Source: CALXCT01 sp964422185 (GTDB taxonomy: Bacteria; Bacillota; Clostridia; Oscillospirales; Oscillospiraceae). From it: a DNA stretch of 21,553 bases. The position numbers and the translations under genes are program-made. Below the pieces are notes generated by a model that searched no databases, was not told the DNA's origin, and was given only the letters and a program-made list of their open reading frames with translations. The DNA lies in NCBI GenBank assembly GCA_964422185.1, contig CAYRAG010000032.1, positions 1-21,553 on the forward strand, given 5' to 3'. Below, one piece after another: positions 1 through 8,108 of this stretch; position 1 is the stretch's first letter, and every line of letters begins with the position of its first letter.

Positions 1-2
1 AC

Positions 3-2357
3 TGGTTTGCCGGTGTTCAGTTCCGTTACAACGAGACTCTGGGTTACACCAACTTCGACTTGGTGTATGATAAGACATCCGAAGACGACTTTGGCCGTCT
101 CGGCACCGAGTGGGGCACTGGCACCGTGCGGGCACTGGATGATAATGGAGATATCTCTTCTGTTATCGTCCGGCAGCGTATCACCGTGCAGCTCAATACC
201 CCGGAGCTGTCCTATACCACCACTGTCAAGGAGCGTGAAATCTACAGGGCGTTGAACCTGAAGAAGGACAACTCCTTGGCGACTTATTTAGACGGTGTTG
301 CTCAGGTCAACCGCAATATCCTTGATGATAAGGACAAGAACCTTGAGAATTCGGGTATAGGCGTACTGACCGAAGTGTATAAGGACGGCGAAGGTTATCG
401 TATCGTCATTATTGACACTTTCCTTGCCCAGGCGTCATCTGACTACAATGCCAAGAACGACAAGGTTAATCTCACTGTCTACAATTACAATAGCAGCACC
501 AAGACCGTGGGAGATGGGGTTTCTCCGGACGACGATAGTGTTCTCTCCGTGAAAGGTGAGGATATTGCTGCCGCTATGGATTTGGTGCAGGACGATCTCG
601 TTCTCGTGACCATTGCTGATGGTGTAATTAAGACCATTGCGGATCCTGAAGTCCTGTCCTCCGTAACTCTTAACGCATTCTCAAGGGGTAAGTATGTCGT
701 TACAGGTGGTGTCACCTATGACTACGCTGAGGCTATTGAGTACGATGTAGCTAACGCTTTGCCCCAGTACAACTATCCCAACTTGAAAGATGTAACTTAC
801 ACACTCTACCTTGATCCCTATGGCAACCTGATCGGTATCGAACTGGATCAAGATCCTGACCAGTATCTGTTTATTACCGGGTATGATGTATACAGCTATG
901 CCACCTCTACCGCAATTGCATCGGCCAATGCCATTTTCCTCGATGGCACTATGGCCACCATTTCGGTGAACCTCGACAAGTCTGACTTTAACGGTAATGC
1001 TGATGGTAAGGGTGAGCCGTGGGCGACGAGCAATGCCTTGGAGAATACATGGTACACATATTCGGTCAATGAAGATGATGTGTATACCATCACATTGGTA
1101 GACAATCAGGCATGGAGCCATTATGTTGGCGATGAGGGCGGTAAAATTAATAGCAATCATCCTGCCCTGAGCGCTGTAGAAGGCTTCGAATATGATGGAA
1201 CTGCATCTCCGGAGTCGGTTGCTTATGGCAATGACGACAGCGTTTACATTGCAGCCAAGACTAAGAATATTAATTACGGCGGCAACAAGAGTGCCATCAG
1301 CGGAGTGAAGTCCACCACAACCGGCATCAAAAATGTAGACATTGATATTGCAACCGACGCGGTCTCAAGCAATGCCAATAACCATGTGTATACTGATGGA
1401 AATTACAGTACTGGTGTGTATGCCCTCTATAACGATAAGCATTATGTCATCGGTGCCATCGTAATCGGCGAGGATACTGGAACAAAGAACGAGCATTTGT
1501 TCTATGCTCTGGGAAGCGTAAACCGCGAAGAATACTCCGACGGAAGTTGGGTATGGTCTGTAGATGGTATCTTGGATGGCAAAGAGACGACCCTATACGA
1601 ACGCAGTGATAATTTGGATTACCTGAGCGTTTTCGACAGAGATTATTCAACATTTGAGAGGAACTGCGCCTATGTAGTCAGCAATGACAGCGACGGCTAT
1701 GTAAATGCTAACCCGTATCGTCCCACGCTTGTCGATGACTTTACGGAACTGGGACAGCTTCCGGATAATGTCGAAGTCACGCTGAGCAATGCAGAGCTCA
1801 CTATTAGGGGTTGGACTTTGTATCTGGATGTCCAAGACACAAATGGTGTTGTAGTGGCGGCGGACTGCCCCTCCGCATTGGTTGAGCAGAACGCGAATGG
1901 TAAATTTGATGCCACTTATTTCGACGACGCTCAATCAGCCATAAAGGCACTGGACAGCAGCAAGATCAAAGATGGGAAACTGGTTGTATCTATCAACAAG
2001 GATCGTGTGATCACCAGCCTTGTCGTTGTAGTTTTCAACAGTGAGGCGCCTGCCCCCAGCACGCCTTCTACACCCGGCGCCAAGTATGTGGTTAACTGGA
2101 ACCAGACTGCCGACGGCCGTCTCCAGTTCACCGTTGATAGAGTAACGGGCGGTGCATCTGATGCGTCTTTCCAGTGGAAAGTTACTGTCAACAATGGTGG
2201 TAGCACCATTGTTGCAGACAGTGGTTCTGCTCAACTGGTAAGGGGTTATAGTACCGTTACAACAAATGTTAAAAGTGGGAGCAACGCACTGTCTGGAGTA
2301 ATTACAGTGACATTTGATGAGGATACTGTAGTAGAACAAACATTCTATATCTCCTGA
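3..2357 (+). CDS. S-layer-like secreted surface protein, C-terminal part (5' truncated)
   Basis: The reading frame is open from the first bases and runs 784 residues to a TGA, so the N terminus lies outside the window. The protein is rich in Asp, Asn, Thr, Ser, Val and Tyr and has almost no Cys (only three), typical of exported beta-rich surface proteins. Early blocks (DDFGRLGTEW, then ELSYTTTVK..IYRALNL, then GIGVLTEVY) match what I remember of Oscillospiraceae proteins that carry N-terminal SLH cell-wall anchors. That comparison is from memory, and no SLH domain is visible here. Near the C terminus a Pro/Ser/Thr linker (APAPSTPSTPG) leads to a final beta-sandwich-like domain of about 95 residues. 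Base composition is visibly more AT-rich than the genes that follow. It is followed by a strong hairpin terminator and converges on RNase J. The family call is moderate; surface location is more secure. Confidence 0.6.
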   Translation, partial: WFAGVQFRYNETLGYTNFDLVYDKTSEDDFGRLGTEWGTGTVRALDDNGDISSVIVRQRITVQLNTPELSYTTTVKEREIYRALNLKKDNSLATYLDGVAQVNRNILDDKDKNLENSGIGVLTEVYKDGEGYRIVIIDTFLAQASSDYNAKNDKVNLTVYNYNSSTKTVGDGVSPDDDSVLSVKGEDIAAAMDLVQDDLVLVTIADGVIKTIADPEVLSSVTLNAFSRGKYVVTGGVTYDYAEAIEYDVANALPQYNYPNLKDVTYTLYLDPYGNLIGIELDQDPDQYLFITGYDVYSYATSTAIASANAIFLDGTMATISVNLDKSDFNGNADGKGEPWATSNALENTWYTYSVNEDDVYTITLVDNQAWSHYVGDEGGKINSNHPALSAVEGFEYDGTASPESVAYGNDDSVYIAAKTKNINYGGNKSAISGVKSTTTGIKNVDIDIATDAVSSNANNHVYTDGNYSTGVYALYNDKHYVIGAIVIGEDTGTKNEHLFYALGSVNREEYSDGSWVWSVDGILDGKETTLYERSDNLDYLSVFDRDYSTFERNCAYVVSNDSDGYVNANPYRPTLVDDFTELGQLPDNVEVTLSNAELTIRGWTLYLDVQDTNGVVVAADCPSALVEQNANGKFDATYFDDAQSAIKALDSSKIKDGKLVVSINKDRVITSLVVVVFNSEAPAPSTPSTPGAKYVVNWNQTADGRLQFTVDRVTGGASDASFQWKVTVNNGGSTIVADSGSAQLVRGYSTVTTNVKSGSNALSGVITVTFDEDTVVEQTFYIS

Positions 2358-2387
2358 TTTCAAGCATACAGTATCACTAATAAGACA

Positions 2388-2417
2388 GGGGCCCCCGGTT
2401 TTATGTCCGGGGGCCCC
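2388..2417 (+). terminator. Hairpin terminator of the surface-protein gene
   Basis: A perfect 11-bp stem (GGGGCCCCCGG at 2388-2398, CCGGGGGCCCC at 2407-2417) with an 8-nt loop lies 31 bases after the stop codon. It is followed by AATTTTGC, a short T-rich tail. The very GC-rich stem makes intrinsic termination likely even with a weak tail. Confidence 0.8.
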
Positions 2418-2438
2418 AATTTTGCAGTCAGGGGATCT

Positions 2439-2474
2439 AAAAGGTGCCGGAGGCATTTGTCTCCGGCGCCTTTT
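2439..2474. terminator. Bidirectional terminator between convergent genes
   Basis: The arms 2439-2452 and 2461-2474 pair over 14 bp (AAAAGGTGCCGGAG with CTCCGGCGCCTTTT, one wobble/mismatch position) around an 8-nt loop. The plus strand ends in CCTTTTAATTTT and the minus strand in CCTTTTAG, so it can serve both the surface-protein gene and RNase J, whose stop is 6 bases away. This is the second of two hairpins stacked here. Confidence 0.85.
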
Positions 2475-2479
2475 AATTT

Positions 2480-4141
2480 TCAGACTTCCATGATCACAGG
2501 CAGGATCATGGGGCTGCGATGGGTCTTCTTGTACAGGTACTCGGACAAATCGTCCTTTACCACGGTCTTGATGGCTGTCCAGTCACGGGTGTGCTCATCG
2601 ACGCACCGCGCCAGCGTGTTTTCCACCACCCGGTACAGTTCATCCATCAGATCCTCGGATTCTTTCACATAGACGAAGCCGCGGGTTACGATATCCGGGC
2701 CGGAGACAACGGCCCCGTCCTCGCCGGACATGGCGACCACGACCACGACCATGCCGTCCTCGGCAAGGTGCCTGCGGTCACGCAGGACGACGCTGCCTAC
2801 ATCGCCCACGCCGTAGCCGTCCACGAATACCTGGCCGGAGGGGACGACGCCGTTAAACCTGGCGGAATTCTTTGTGAGCTCAATGACCTTTCCGATCTCG
2901 CTGATAATCACATTCTGGGGATCCATGCCCATCATCCGGGTCGCCAGATAGGCGTGCTTCCGGAGCATACGGTGCTCGCCATGGATGGGAATGAAGAACT
3001 TCGGCTTGGTCAGGGCGTGGATGATCTTCAGCTCTTCCTGGCAGGCGTGGCCGGATACATGGAGCGGAGTGGCACGCTCGTCGACGACCTCCGCGCCCTT
3101 GCGGTAGAGCTCGTTGATTACGGCGTTGATGGCGTCCTCATTGCCCGGGATAGCGGAGGCGGAGAGGATAATGCGGTCGCCGGGGAGGATCTCCACCTGC
3201 CGGTGCGTGGAGTAGGCCATGCGGGACAGGGCGGACATGGTCTCGCCCTGGCTGCCTGTGGTGATGATACAGACTTTCTTCTTGGGCAGGGACTTGATCA
3301 GGTTCAGATCCACGATGACGCCGTCCGGGATGTTCATGTAGCCAAGCTCTGTGGACACGCGGATGGCGTTTTCCATGCTGCGCCCGGTGATGGCGACCTT
3401 TCTGCCGTAGCGGGCGGCCACATCAATCACCTGCTGGATGCGATCCACATTGGACGCAAAGGTGGTGACGATGATGCGCTCCTCACACCCCTTGAACAGG
3501 GCATCGAAAGAGGCGCCCACGCTGGCTTCGCTCCGGGTGAATCCGGGGCGCTCCACATTGGTGGAGTCCGCCAGCAGAGCCAGGACGCCCTGCTTGCCCA
3601 GTTCTCCGAAACGGGCCAGGTCAATCATGTCGCCGGAGATGGGCGTTGTGTCGATCTTAAAGTCGCCGGTGTGGATCACCACGCCTACGGGACAGGTGAT
3701 GGCAAACGCCACGGCGTCGGCGATGGAGTGGTTGACATGGAGGAACTCCACCGTGAATTTGCCCGCCTGCACCACATCCCCCGCCTCGCAGGTGTGCATG
3801 TCGGCAATGTCCGTGAGATGGAACTCGTCCAGCTTCAGCTTCACCAGCCCGGCGGTCATCCGGGTCGTGTAGATGGGTGCGTTGATATCCCGCAGCACAT
3901 AGGGGATGGCGCCGATGTGATCCTCGTGCCCGTGGGTGAGGAAAATGCCCCGGATCTTGCTCTTGTTCTTGATCAGGTAGCTCACATCGGGAATGACCAC
4001 ATCGATGCCGTACATATCGGTGTCCGGGAATCCCATGCCCAGATCCACCACGATGATGTCATTGCCGTACTCGTAGACGGTCAGGTTCTTGCCGATCTCG
4101 TTCAGACCGCCCAGAGAGATAATCTTCAGTTTTTCTGCCAT
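2480..4141 (-). CDS. rnj: Ribonuclease J
   Basis: A 553-aa metallo-beta-lactamase/beta-CASP ribonuclease that acts as an endonuclease and 5'-3' exonuclease in cytoplasmic mRNA decay and rRNA maturation. The metal-binding motif THGHEDH is at H70, H72, D74 and H75. Further ligands are in LHVNHS (about 135-139) and HTGDFK (D160). The beta-CASP part includes GSQGE and HVSGHA, followed by FIPIHGEHRML and a C-terminal RNase J domain. Length matches the family (about 550-560). The ATG start has AGGAG at 4154-4158, about 12 bases upstream. It stands alone, convergent with the surface-protein gene, with a shared terminator downstream and a 1.3 kb gene-free region upstream. The sequence alone does not say whether it is J1 or J2. 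Confidence 0.95.
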   Translation of the reverse strand: MAEKLKIISLGGLNEIGKNLTVYEYGNDIIVVDLGMGFPDTDMYGIDVVIPDVSYLIKNKSKIRGIFLTHGHEDHIGAIPYVLRDINAPIYTTRMTAGLVKLKLDEFHLTDIADMHTCEAGDVVQAGKFTVEFLHVNHSIADAVAFAITCPVGVVIHTGDFKIDTTPISGDMIDLARFGELGKQGVLALLADSTNVERPGFTRSEASVGASFDALFKGCEERIIVTTFASNVDRIQQVIDVAARYGRKVAITGRSMENAIRVSTELGYMNIPDGVIVDLNLIKSLPKKKVCIITTGSQGETMSALSRMAYSTHRQVEILPGDRIILSASAIPGNEDAINAVINELYRKGAEVVDERATPLHVSGHACQEELKIIHALTKPKFFIPIHGEHRMLRKHAYLATRMMGMDPQNVIISEIGKVIELTKNSARFNGVVPSGQVFVDGYGVGDVGSVVLRDRRHLAEDGMVVVVVAMSGEDGAVVSGPDIVTRGFVYVKESEDLMDELYRVVENTLARCVDEHTRDWTAIKTVVKDDLSEYLYKKTHRSPMILPVIMEV

Positions 4142-4405
4142 AGAATAAAATTACTCCTTCATGGATTTCGCGCATGCTGCGCGTAGTTTGGGTATATTGG
4201 GGCGCCGTGCCGCCCGCCGTTCCATGGGAACCGCCGAATGGGCGCAAAAAGGCCATGCCAAGACACGACAGAACAAGCTCTCTCTTCCCGGCCCTGCACC
4301 GCCGGGAAAAGGATGCTGCGCTGCCCCCTGCGCCGCTATTCAGACTGTGTCTATGCCTTATATATCAGTGCGTCTCCGCGCACAGAATGCCTCATTCGCA
4401 CTCTG

Positions 4406-4434
4406 AGTTTACCATAACCGGAGGGAAAAGTCCA
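4406..4434 (-). promoter_or_regulatory. Candidate promoter for RNase J
   Basis: On the minus strand TGGACT (4434-4429) and TAAACT (4411-4406) are separated by exactly 17 bases, and TGG just before the -10 gives an extended -10. Each hexamer matches the vegetative consensus at four of six positions. It would give a leader of about 255 bases before the RNase J ATG. It is a motif match only; a TATATA at 4359-4364 is a weaker alternative. Confidence 0.4.
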
Positions 4435-4982
4435 GTTGAATTTTGTGGCGCAACAAGTGCGCCGATTCCGGAGAGCCGAACCGGGGATCCGCATATTCCG
4501 GGAGAGAGTGCTGCCCGGGTGCCTCGGGAAACCGGATGCGGTTCGTACCGCGGCTGACCTTGGAGCGGATGACCTCCGGGCAGGAACCACGGCGTCAGAT
4601 GGGTACCGCTGGAGCCCAAAACTGTCCGAGACCGCCGGCTTTGGCCTGCCCGCTCCGGCGCACAGCGCACGGGAAACGATGATCCCGGGTTCATTTTCAA
4701 TTAAGTGGCCGACAAGAAAGAATTGGAAGTGTCATCGCAGGACTTCGCGCCGTATGGACGGCAGATCCCTGCGAGCCAGTGACCGCATTCCTGGCGTTTC
4801 CCGCACGGCCCGGAGCTTTGCCATGGGGATGTGCTCCAGACGGTACCGGTTACGGCGAAGGTTCCCCGCACTTTCCGGGCTCCCCTGTTCCCGGCCATGA
4901 GATCCCGGGGAATCTGCCCGCGCTGGTTTTGCACCGCATATTTTGACTGCGATTTGCGTTGCTTTCGCACACGCAGGGGCGG

Positions 4983-5096
4983 CCGTTGGAATCGGGCCCG
5001 GTGGCCGTTCTATTCGGGCCCGGGCGGACGCTGGAATCGGGCCACGGTGGCTGCTCCAATCGGGCTCCCACGGCCGTGGAAATCGTGCAGGACGCA
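4983..5096. repeat. Degenerate 23-bp tandem repeat, about 4-5 units
   Basis: Successive units start at 4983 (22 nt), 5005, 5028, 5051 and, more diverged, 5074. They share a core like CCGTTGGAATCGGGCCCGGTGG, with the block ATCGGGC or TTCGGGC kept in the first four. The period of 23 is not a multiple of three, so this is not a protein repeat. There are no spacers, so it is not a CRISPR. Confidence 0.65.
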
Positions 5097-5418
5097 TGGA
5101 GGGTCAGACACACACTTTCCCGGCCCGAAGTCCGTGTCACCGCCCTTGTCCGGGCACATGTACGCACCTGCCTGAGCTGCCTTGTAATCGCCATGAGTCG
5201 CCGTGGCATGATCCAGGCAAGGAGTAGCCTGTCCGGCAGGGGAAAGCCAGGGTTCCCGGAACGGTGAGAGGCGGGCGACGCGGCGGGAGAGGTGGCGCAC
5301 CAACCGGCCTGTGCGCAGGCGCTCCGGCCGGAAGCGTACAGGTTCAGAGAGCCGGCTCTGCCGCCCTTGCTTTTTCGGCCGCAGAGGGGTAAAATGGGCG
5401 GGCGAGGGGGGACTGACC

Positions 5419-5640
5419 TTGGACGGGCTGAAGCCGGGCGTCTATCGGCATTTCAAGGGCAATGAGTATCAGCTGCTGTTTCTCGCCACGCACTCGGAGA
5501 CGATGGAGCCCATGGTCGTGTACCGGGCACTCTACGGGGAGAGAGGCGTATGGGTCAGACCCGCTGCCATGTGGAGTGAGCATATGGAGCGGGACGGGTA
5601 TTCCGGCCCCAGATTTGTCTATGTGAGGGAGAAACCGTGA
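5419..5640 (+). CDS. DUF1653 family protein
   Basis: A 73-aa protein matching the small DUF1653 family, whose function is unknown. Almost the whole chain is the domain: PGVYRHFKGNEYQLLFLATHSET (about 6-28), VVYRALYGERGVWVRP (33-48), then MWSEHMERDGYSGPRFVYV. I chose the TTG at 5419. It opens the conserved block, and a GAGGGGGG site (5404-5411) sits seven bases upstream. The frame is open further upstream to 5311, but that sequence is Arg-rich and unlike the family, and the only in-frame ATG/GTG starts are far upstream. It overlaps the next gene by four bases (GTGA), implying translational coupling with the ArsC-like protein. Confidence 0.8.
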   Translation: MDGLKPGVYRHFKGNEYQLLFLATHSETMEPMVVYRALYGERGVWVRPAAMWSEHMERDGYSGPRFVYVREKP

Positions 5641-5969
5641 ATATACAGATTTTTGGCAAGTCCAGGTGCTTTGACACGAAGAAGGCCGAGCGGTACTTCA
5701 AGGAGCGCCGAATCAAGTTTCAGAGTGTGGATGTCCTGAAGTACGGTATGAGCCGGGGCGAGCTGGAGAGCGTGAAGAACGCCGTCGGGCTGGACGCCAT
5801 GGTGGACTGGGACTGCGAGGACGCCACACTGTTGAAGTACCTGGCGTACGACCAGGATAAGATGGACAAGCTGTTTGAAAATCCCCGGCTGCTCCGCACG
5901 CCTGTGGTGCGCAATGGGAAAAAGGCGACGGTGGGCTATCAGCCGGAGGTCTGGAAGACTTGGGAATAA
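5637..5969 (+). CDS. ArsC/Spx-family thioredoxin-fold protein
   Basis: A 110-aa ArsC-family protein with a thioredoxin fold. The N terminus MNIQIFGKSRCFDTKKAERYF has a single catalytic-type cysteine (C11) in the place where arsenate reductases and Spx-type proteins carry their redox Cys. The late block NPRLLRTPVVRNGKKATVGY matches the family's cis-Pro and anion-binding region. Only one Cys sits at the active site (SRCFDT), so it is neither the CxxC Spx type nor safely a true arsenate reductase. A glutaredoxin-coupled or uncharacterised reductase is possible. The start is GTG at 5637, inside the end of the DUF1653 gene. No arsenic-resistance genes are nearby, so I give no arsC symbol. Confidence 0.8.
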   Translation: MNIQIFGKSRCFDTKKAERYFKERRIKFQSVDVLKYGMSRGELESVKNAVGLDAMVDWDCEDATLLKYLAYDQDKMDKLFENPRLLRTPVVRNGKKATVGYQPEVWKTWE

Positions 5970-6054
5970 GCGGCTGTATGCCGTGGAAGATGCCCGCGGC
6001 CCGCAGGCTACGGGAGACCGGGCCAATGCGAAATGAGAAAAGGAGGTGCGGCGT

Positions 6055-8001
6055 ATGGCTGAGAGAAAATTCCCCCTGCTCTGCAGTCCCCTGAAAGTCA
6101 GGAATGTGATGTTCCGGAACCGGATGTGCGCAGCGCCCACAGGCAGTGTGGATATCCCGGCGGACGGATGCTTCGGCCGGCCTGCCGCGAAGTTCTACGA
6201 GCTGCGGGCGAAAGGGGGCGCGGCCTCCATCACCGCCAGCGAGGTCATCGCGGATCCGGCTACGGACGGTACGCAGGGGTTCCGTCTGGATAACGCGGTT
6301 CCCGGCTCGCTTCAGGGTGCGGCCCGTGTGGCGGACACCATCACCCGGCACGGCGCGGTGGCCAGTGTGGAGCTGAATCACTGCGGCCAGTACGCCAAGA
6401 CCTATCTGAACGAGCTTGGAAACGGCGTGGTCTACGGGCCGGACGCGGGGGTACGGGAGGACGGACTTGAGATCAAGGCCCTCACGCGGGAGGAACTGGC
6501 GTCTGTCGCGGACGCGTTCGGACGGGCGGCGGCGCTGGCGGCCCGTGCGGGGTTCCAGATGGTGACGGTGCACATGGGGCACGGCTGGCTGATTAACCAG
6601 TTCCTGTCGCCCTGGTTCAACCACCGCACGGATGAGTACGGCGGGAGCCTGGAAAACCGGGTGCGCTTTGCCCGCCAGGTGCTGGAGGCCATCCGCGCCG
6701 CGGCGGGCCCGGATCTGCTGATTGAGGTGCGCATGAGCGGCGCGGAATTGTTTGACGGAGGCTATGACCTCGCGGAGGGCTGCCGCATCGCCCACGCCAT
6801 TGAGGACAGGGCGGATATCATCCATGTCTCCGCCGGGTCGTTTAAATACGGCTTCGCGGATACCCACCCGCCCATGTTCCGGGAGCACGGGTGCAATGTG
6901 TACCTGGCGGCAGAGATCAAAAAACATGTGTCAATCCCCGTGGCGACGGTGGGTGCCCTGAACGACCCCGCTCAGATGGAGGAGATCCTGGCCTCCGGCA
7001 AGGCGGATCTGATCATGATGGCGCGGCCGCTGCTGGCGGATCCGGAGCTGCCCAATAAGGTGATGGCCGGCCGGGAGGAGGATATCACCCGGTGCCTGCG
7101 CTGCTTCACCTGCATGGCGCAGCGCGCCATTGACCAGACCCGGCGCTGCGCGGTCAACCCCATGATCGGCAGGGAGGAGGACGGCCTGGAGATCGTCCCC
7201 GCCCGGCGTGCCCGGAAAGTTCTGGTCGTCGGAGGCGGCATAGGCGGCATGGAGGCCGCGGTCACCGCCGCCCGGAGGGGACACCGGGTGGTGCTGTGCG
7301 AGGCCGGCGGCGTCCTTGGAGGCATTCTGAACAGCGAGCGGGACATTCCGTTCAAGTACGAGATGTACCAGCTGGGACAGAGCCTGGCCCGGCAGCTGGA
7401 TCAGGAGGGCGTGGAGGTTCGCCTCAACACCCCGGTGGATCCGGAATACGCACGCCGGGAGGGCGCGGACGCGATCATCGCGGCGCTGGGCTCCGTGCCC
7501 CTCGTCCCGAACCTGCCCGGTATGGACGGGGAACAGGTGATTCTGGTCAACGACTACGGGAGACGCCTGGACGAGGTGCGCGGTCAGGTGGTCGTGCTGG
7601 GCGGCGGCCAGGCGGGCTGCGAGTGCGCCCTGCACCTGGCGCAGACCGGCAGACAGGTTCACCTGGTGGAGCAGAACACTGTGCTGGCGCCGGACGCCAA
7701 TCCGCGGCACCGCCCCATTCTGCTTGATTATCTGGAGAAAGCGGAGACGCTCACCATCCACACCGGTCTGACAGGAGTGGAGGTCACCCGGGAGGGGCTT
7801 AAGTGCCGGGACGCCTCCGGCGGTGAGGTTCTGATTCCCGGGGAGACCGTCATCTGCGCCGCGGGGCAGAGGGCCAACCGGGCCGGGGCGGAGGCGCTGC
7901 TGGGCTGCGCACCCTGGGTGCGCCTGATCGGCGACTGCCTGAAGCCGGCGAACATCGCCACCGCGATTCAGCAGGGGTACTATGCGGCCCTGGATATCTG
8001 A
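6055..8001 (+). CDS. Old Yellow Enzyme-type NADH:flavin oxidoreductase (FMN, 4Fe-4S, FAD)
   Basis: A 648-aa protein with the layout of 2,4-dienoyl-CoA reductase, trimethylamine dehydrogenase and the bile-acid BaiCD/BaiH enzymes. Residues 1-340 form the FMN TIM barrel, including HMGHGWLINQFLSP (H173-) and NHRTDEYGGSLENR. The 4Fe-4S cysteines are C347, C350, C353 and C365. An FAD Rossmann motif VVGGGIGGMEAA follows, then a nested NAD(P)H motif VVLGGGQAGCECA. It probably reduces an activated C=C bond of an unknown substrate in the cytoplasm. ATG 6055 is preceded by AGGAGG (6041-6046) at 8 bases; an in-frame GTG at 6046 lies inside that site and is rejected. W178 sits where FadH has its catalytic Tyr. 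The downstream gene starts 158 bases later. Confidence 0.9.
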   Translation: MAERKFPLLCSPLKVRNVMFRNRMCAAPTGSVDIPADGCFGRPAAKFYELRAKGGAASITASEVIADPATDGTQGFRLDNAVPGSLQGAARVADTITRHGAVASVELNHCGQYAKTYLNELGNGVVYGPDAGVREDGLEIKALTREELASVADAFGRAAALAARAGFQMVTVHMGHGWLINQFLSPWFNHRTDEYGGSLENRVRFARQVLEAIRAAAGPDLLIEVRMSGAELFDGGYDLAEGCRIAHAIEDRADIIHVSAGSFKYGFADTHPPMFREHGCNVYLAAEIKKHVSIPVATVGALNDPAQMEEILASGKADLIMMARPLLADPELPNKVMAGREEDITRCLRCFTCMAQRAIDQTRRCAVNPMIGREEDGLEIVPARRARKVLVVGGGIGGMEAAVTAARRGHRVVLCEAGGVLGGILNSERDIPFKYEMYQLGQSLARQLDQEGVEVRLNTPVDPEYARREGADAIIAALGSVPLVPNLPGMDGEQVILVNDYGRRLDEVRGQVVVLGGGQAGCECALHLAQTGRQVHLVEQNTVLAPDANPRHRPILLDYLEKAETLTIHTGLTGVEVTREGLKCRDASGGEVLIPGETVICAAGQRANRAGAEALLGCAPWVRLIGDCLKPANIATAIQQGYYAALDI

Positions 8002-8108
8002 CGGTTCGCGCTGCCGGAAGTTCCCTGCGGTATGCGACTCCCTGCGGCAGGGGACAGGCGGGAACTGGAAGACAAATGGAACTTATCGCCCTGATCTGCG
8101 TCTAATCT

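Larger units (their letters stand above)
4142..5418. other. Gene-free GC-rich region with structured elements
   Basis: About 1.28 kb without a gene I can support. Open frames here give Arg/Pro/Gly/Ser-rich translations with no family resemblance and lack ribosome binding sites. The left end holds the RNase J leader and a candidate promoter. Small structures include a 6-bp hairpin at 4447-4463 (GGCGCA/TGCGCC), a bracketing inverted repeat CCGCAT (4489-4494) with ATGCGG (4536-4541), a degenerate 23-bp tandem repeat from 4983, and the perfect palindrome AGAGCCGGCTCT at 5348-5359. It could be a decayed gene, a structured RNA or neutral sequence. I recognise no RNase P, 6S, tmRNA or SRP signature. 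Confidence 0.6.

Noticed and set aside
2519..4186. A 555-codon open frame opposite RNase J.
   Set aside because: The minus strand has all RNase J motifs; the plus-strand translation is an Asp/His/Val-rich mirror with no recognisable domain.
4436..4970. Possible genes at 4436-4900 (plus) and 4701-4970 (minus).
   Set aside because: No ribosome binding site, Arg/Ser/Pro-rich translations, overlap on opposite strands and no family resemblance.
4983..5096. A CRISPR array, suggested by regularly spaced short repeats.
   Set aside because: The units are directly contiguous, degenerate and only 23 bp, with no spacers and no cas genes nearby.
4142..5418. A known large RNA such as RNase P RNA, tmRNA, 6S or SRP RNA.
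   Set aside because: I could not find the conserved core sequences of any of these; a covariance-model search would settle it.
6046..6054. An upstream GTG start for the flavoenzyme at 6046.
   Set aside because: It lies within the AGGAGG ribosome site that serves the ATG at 6055 with ideal spacing.
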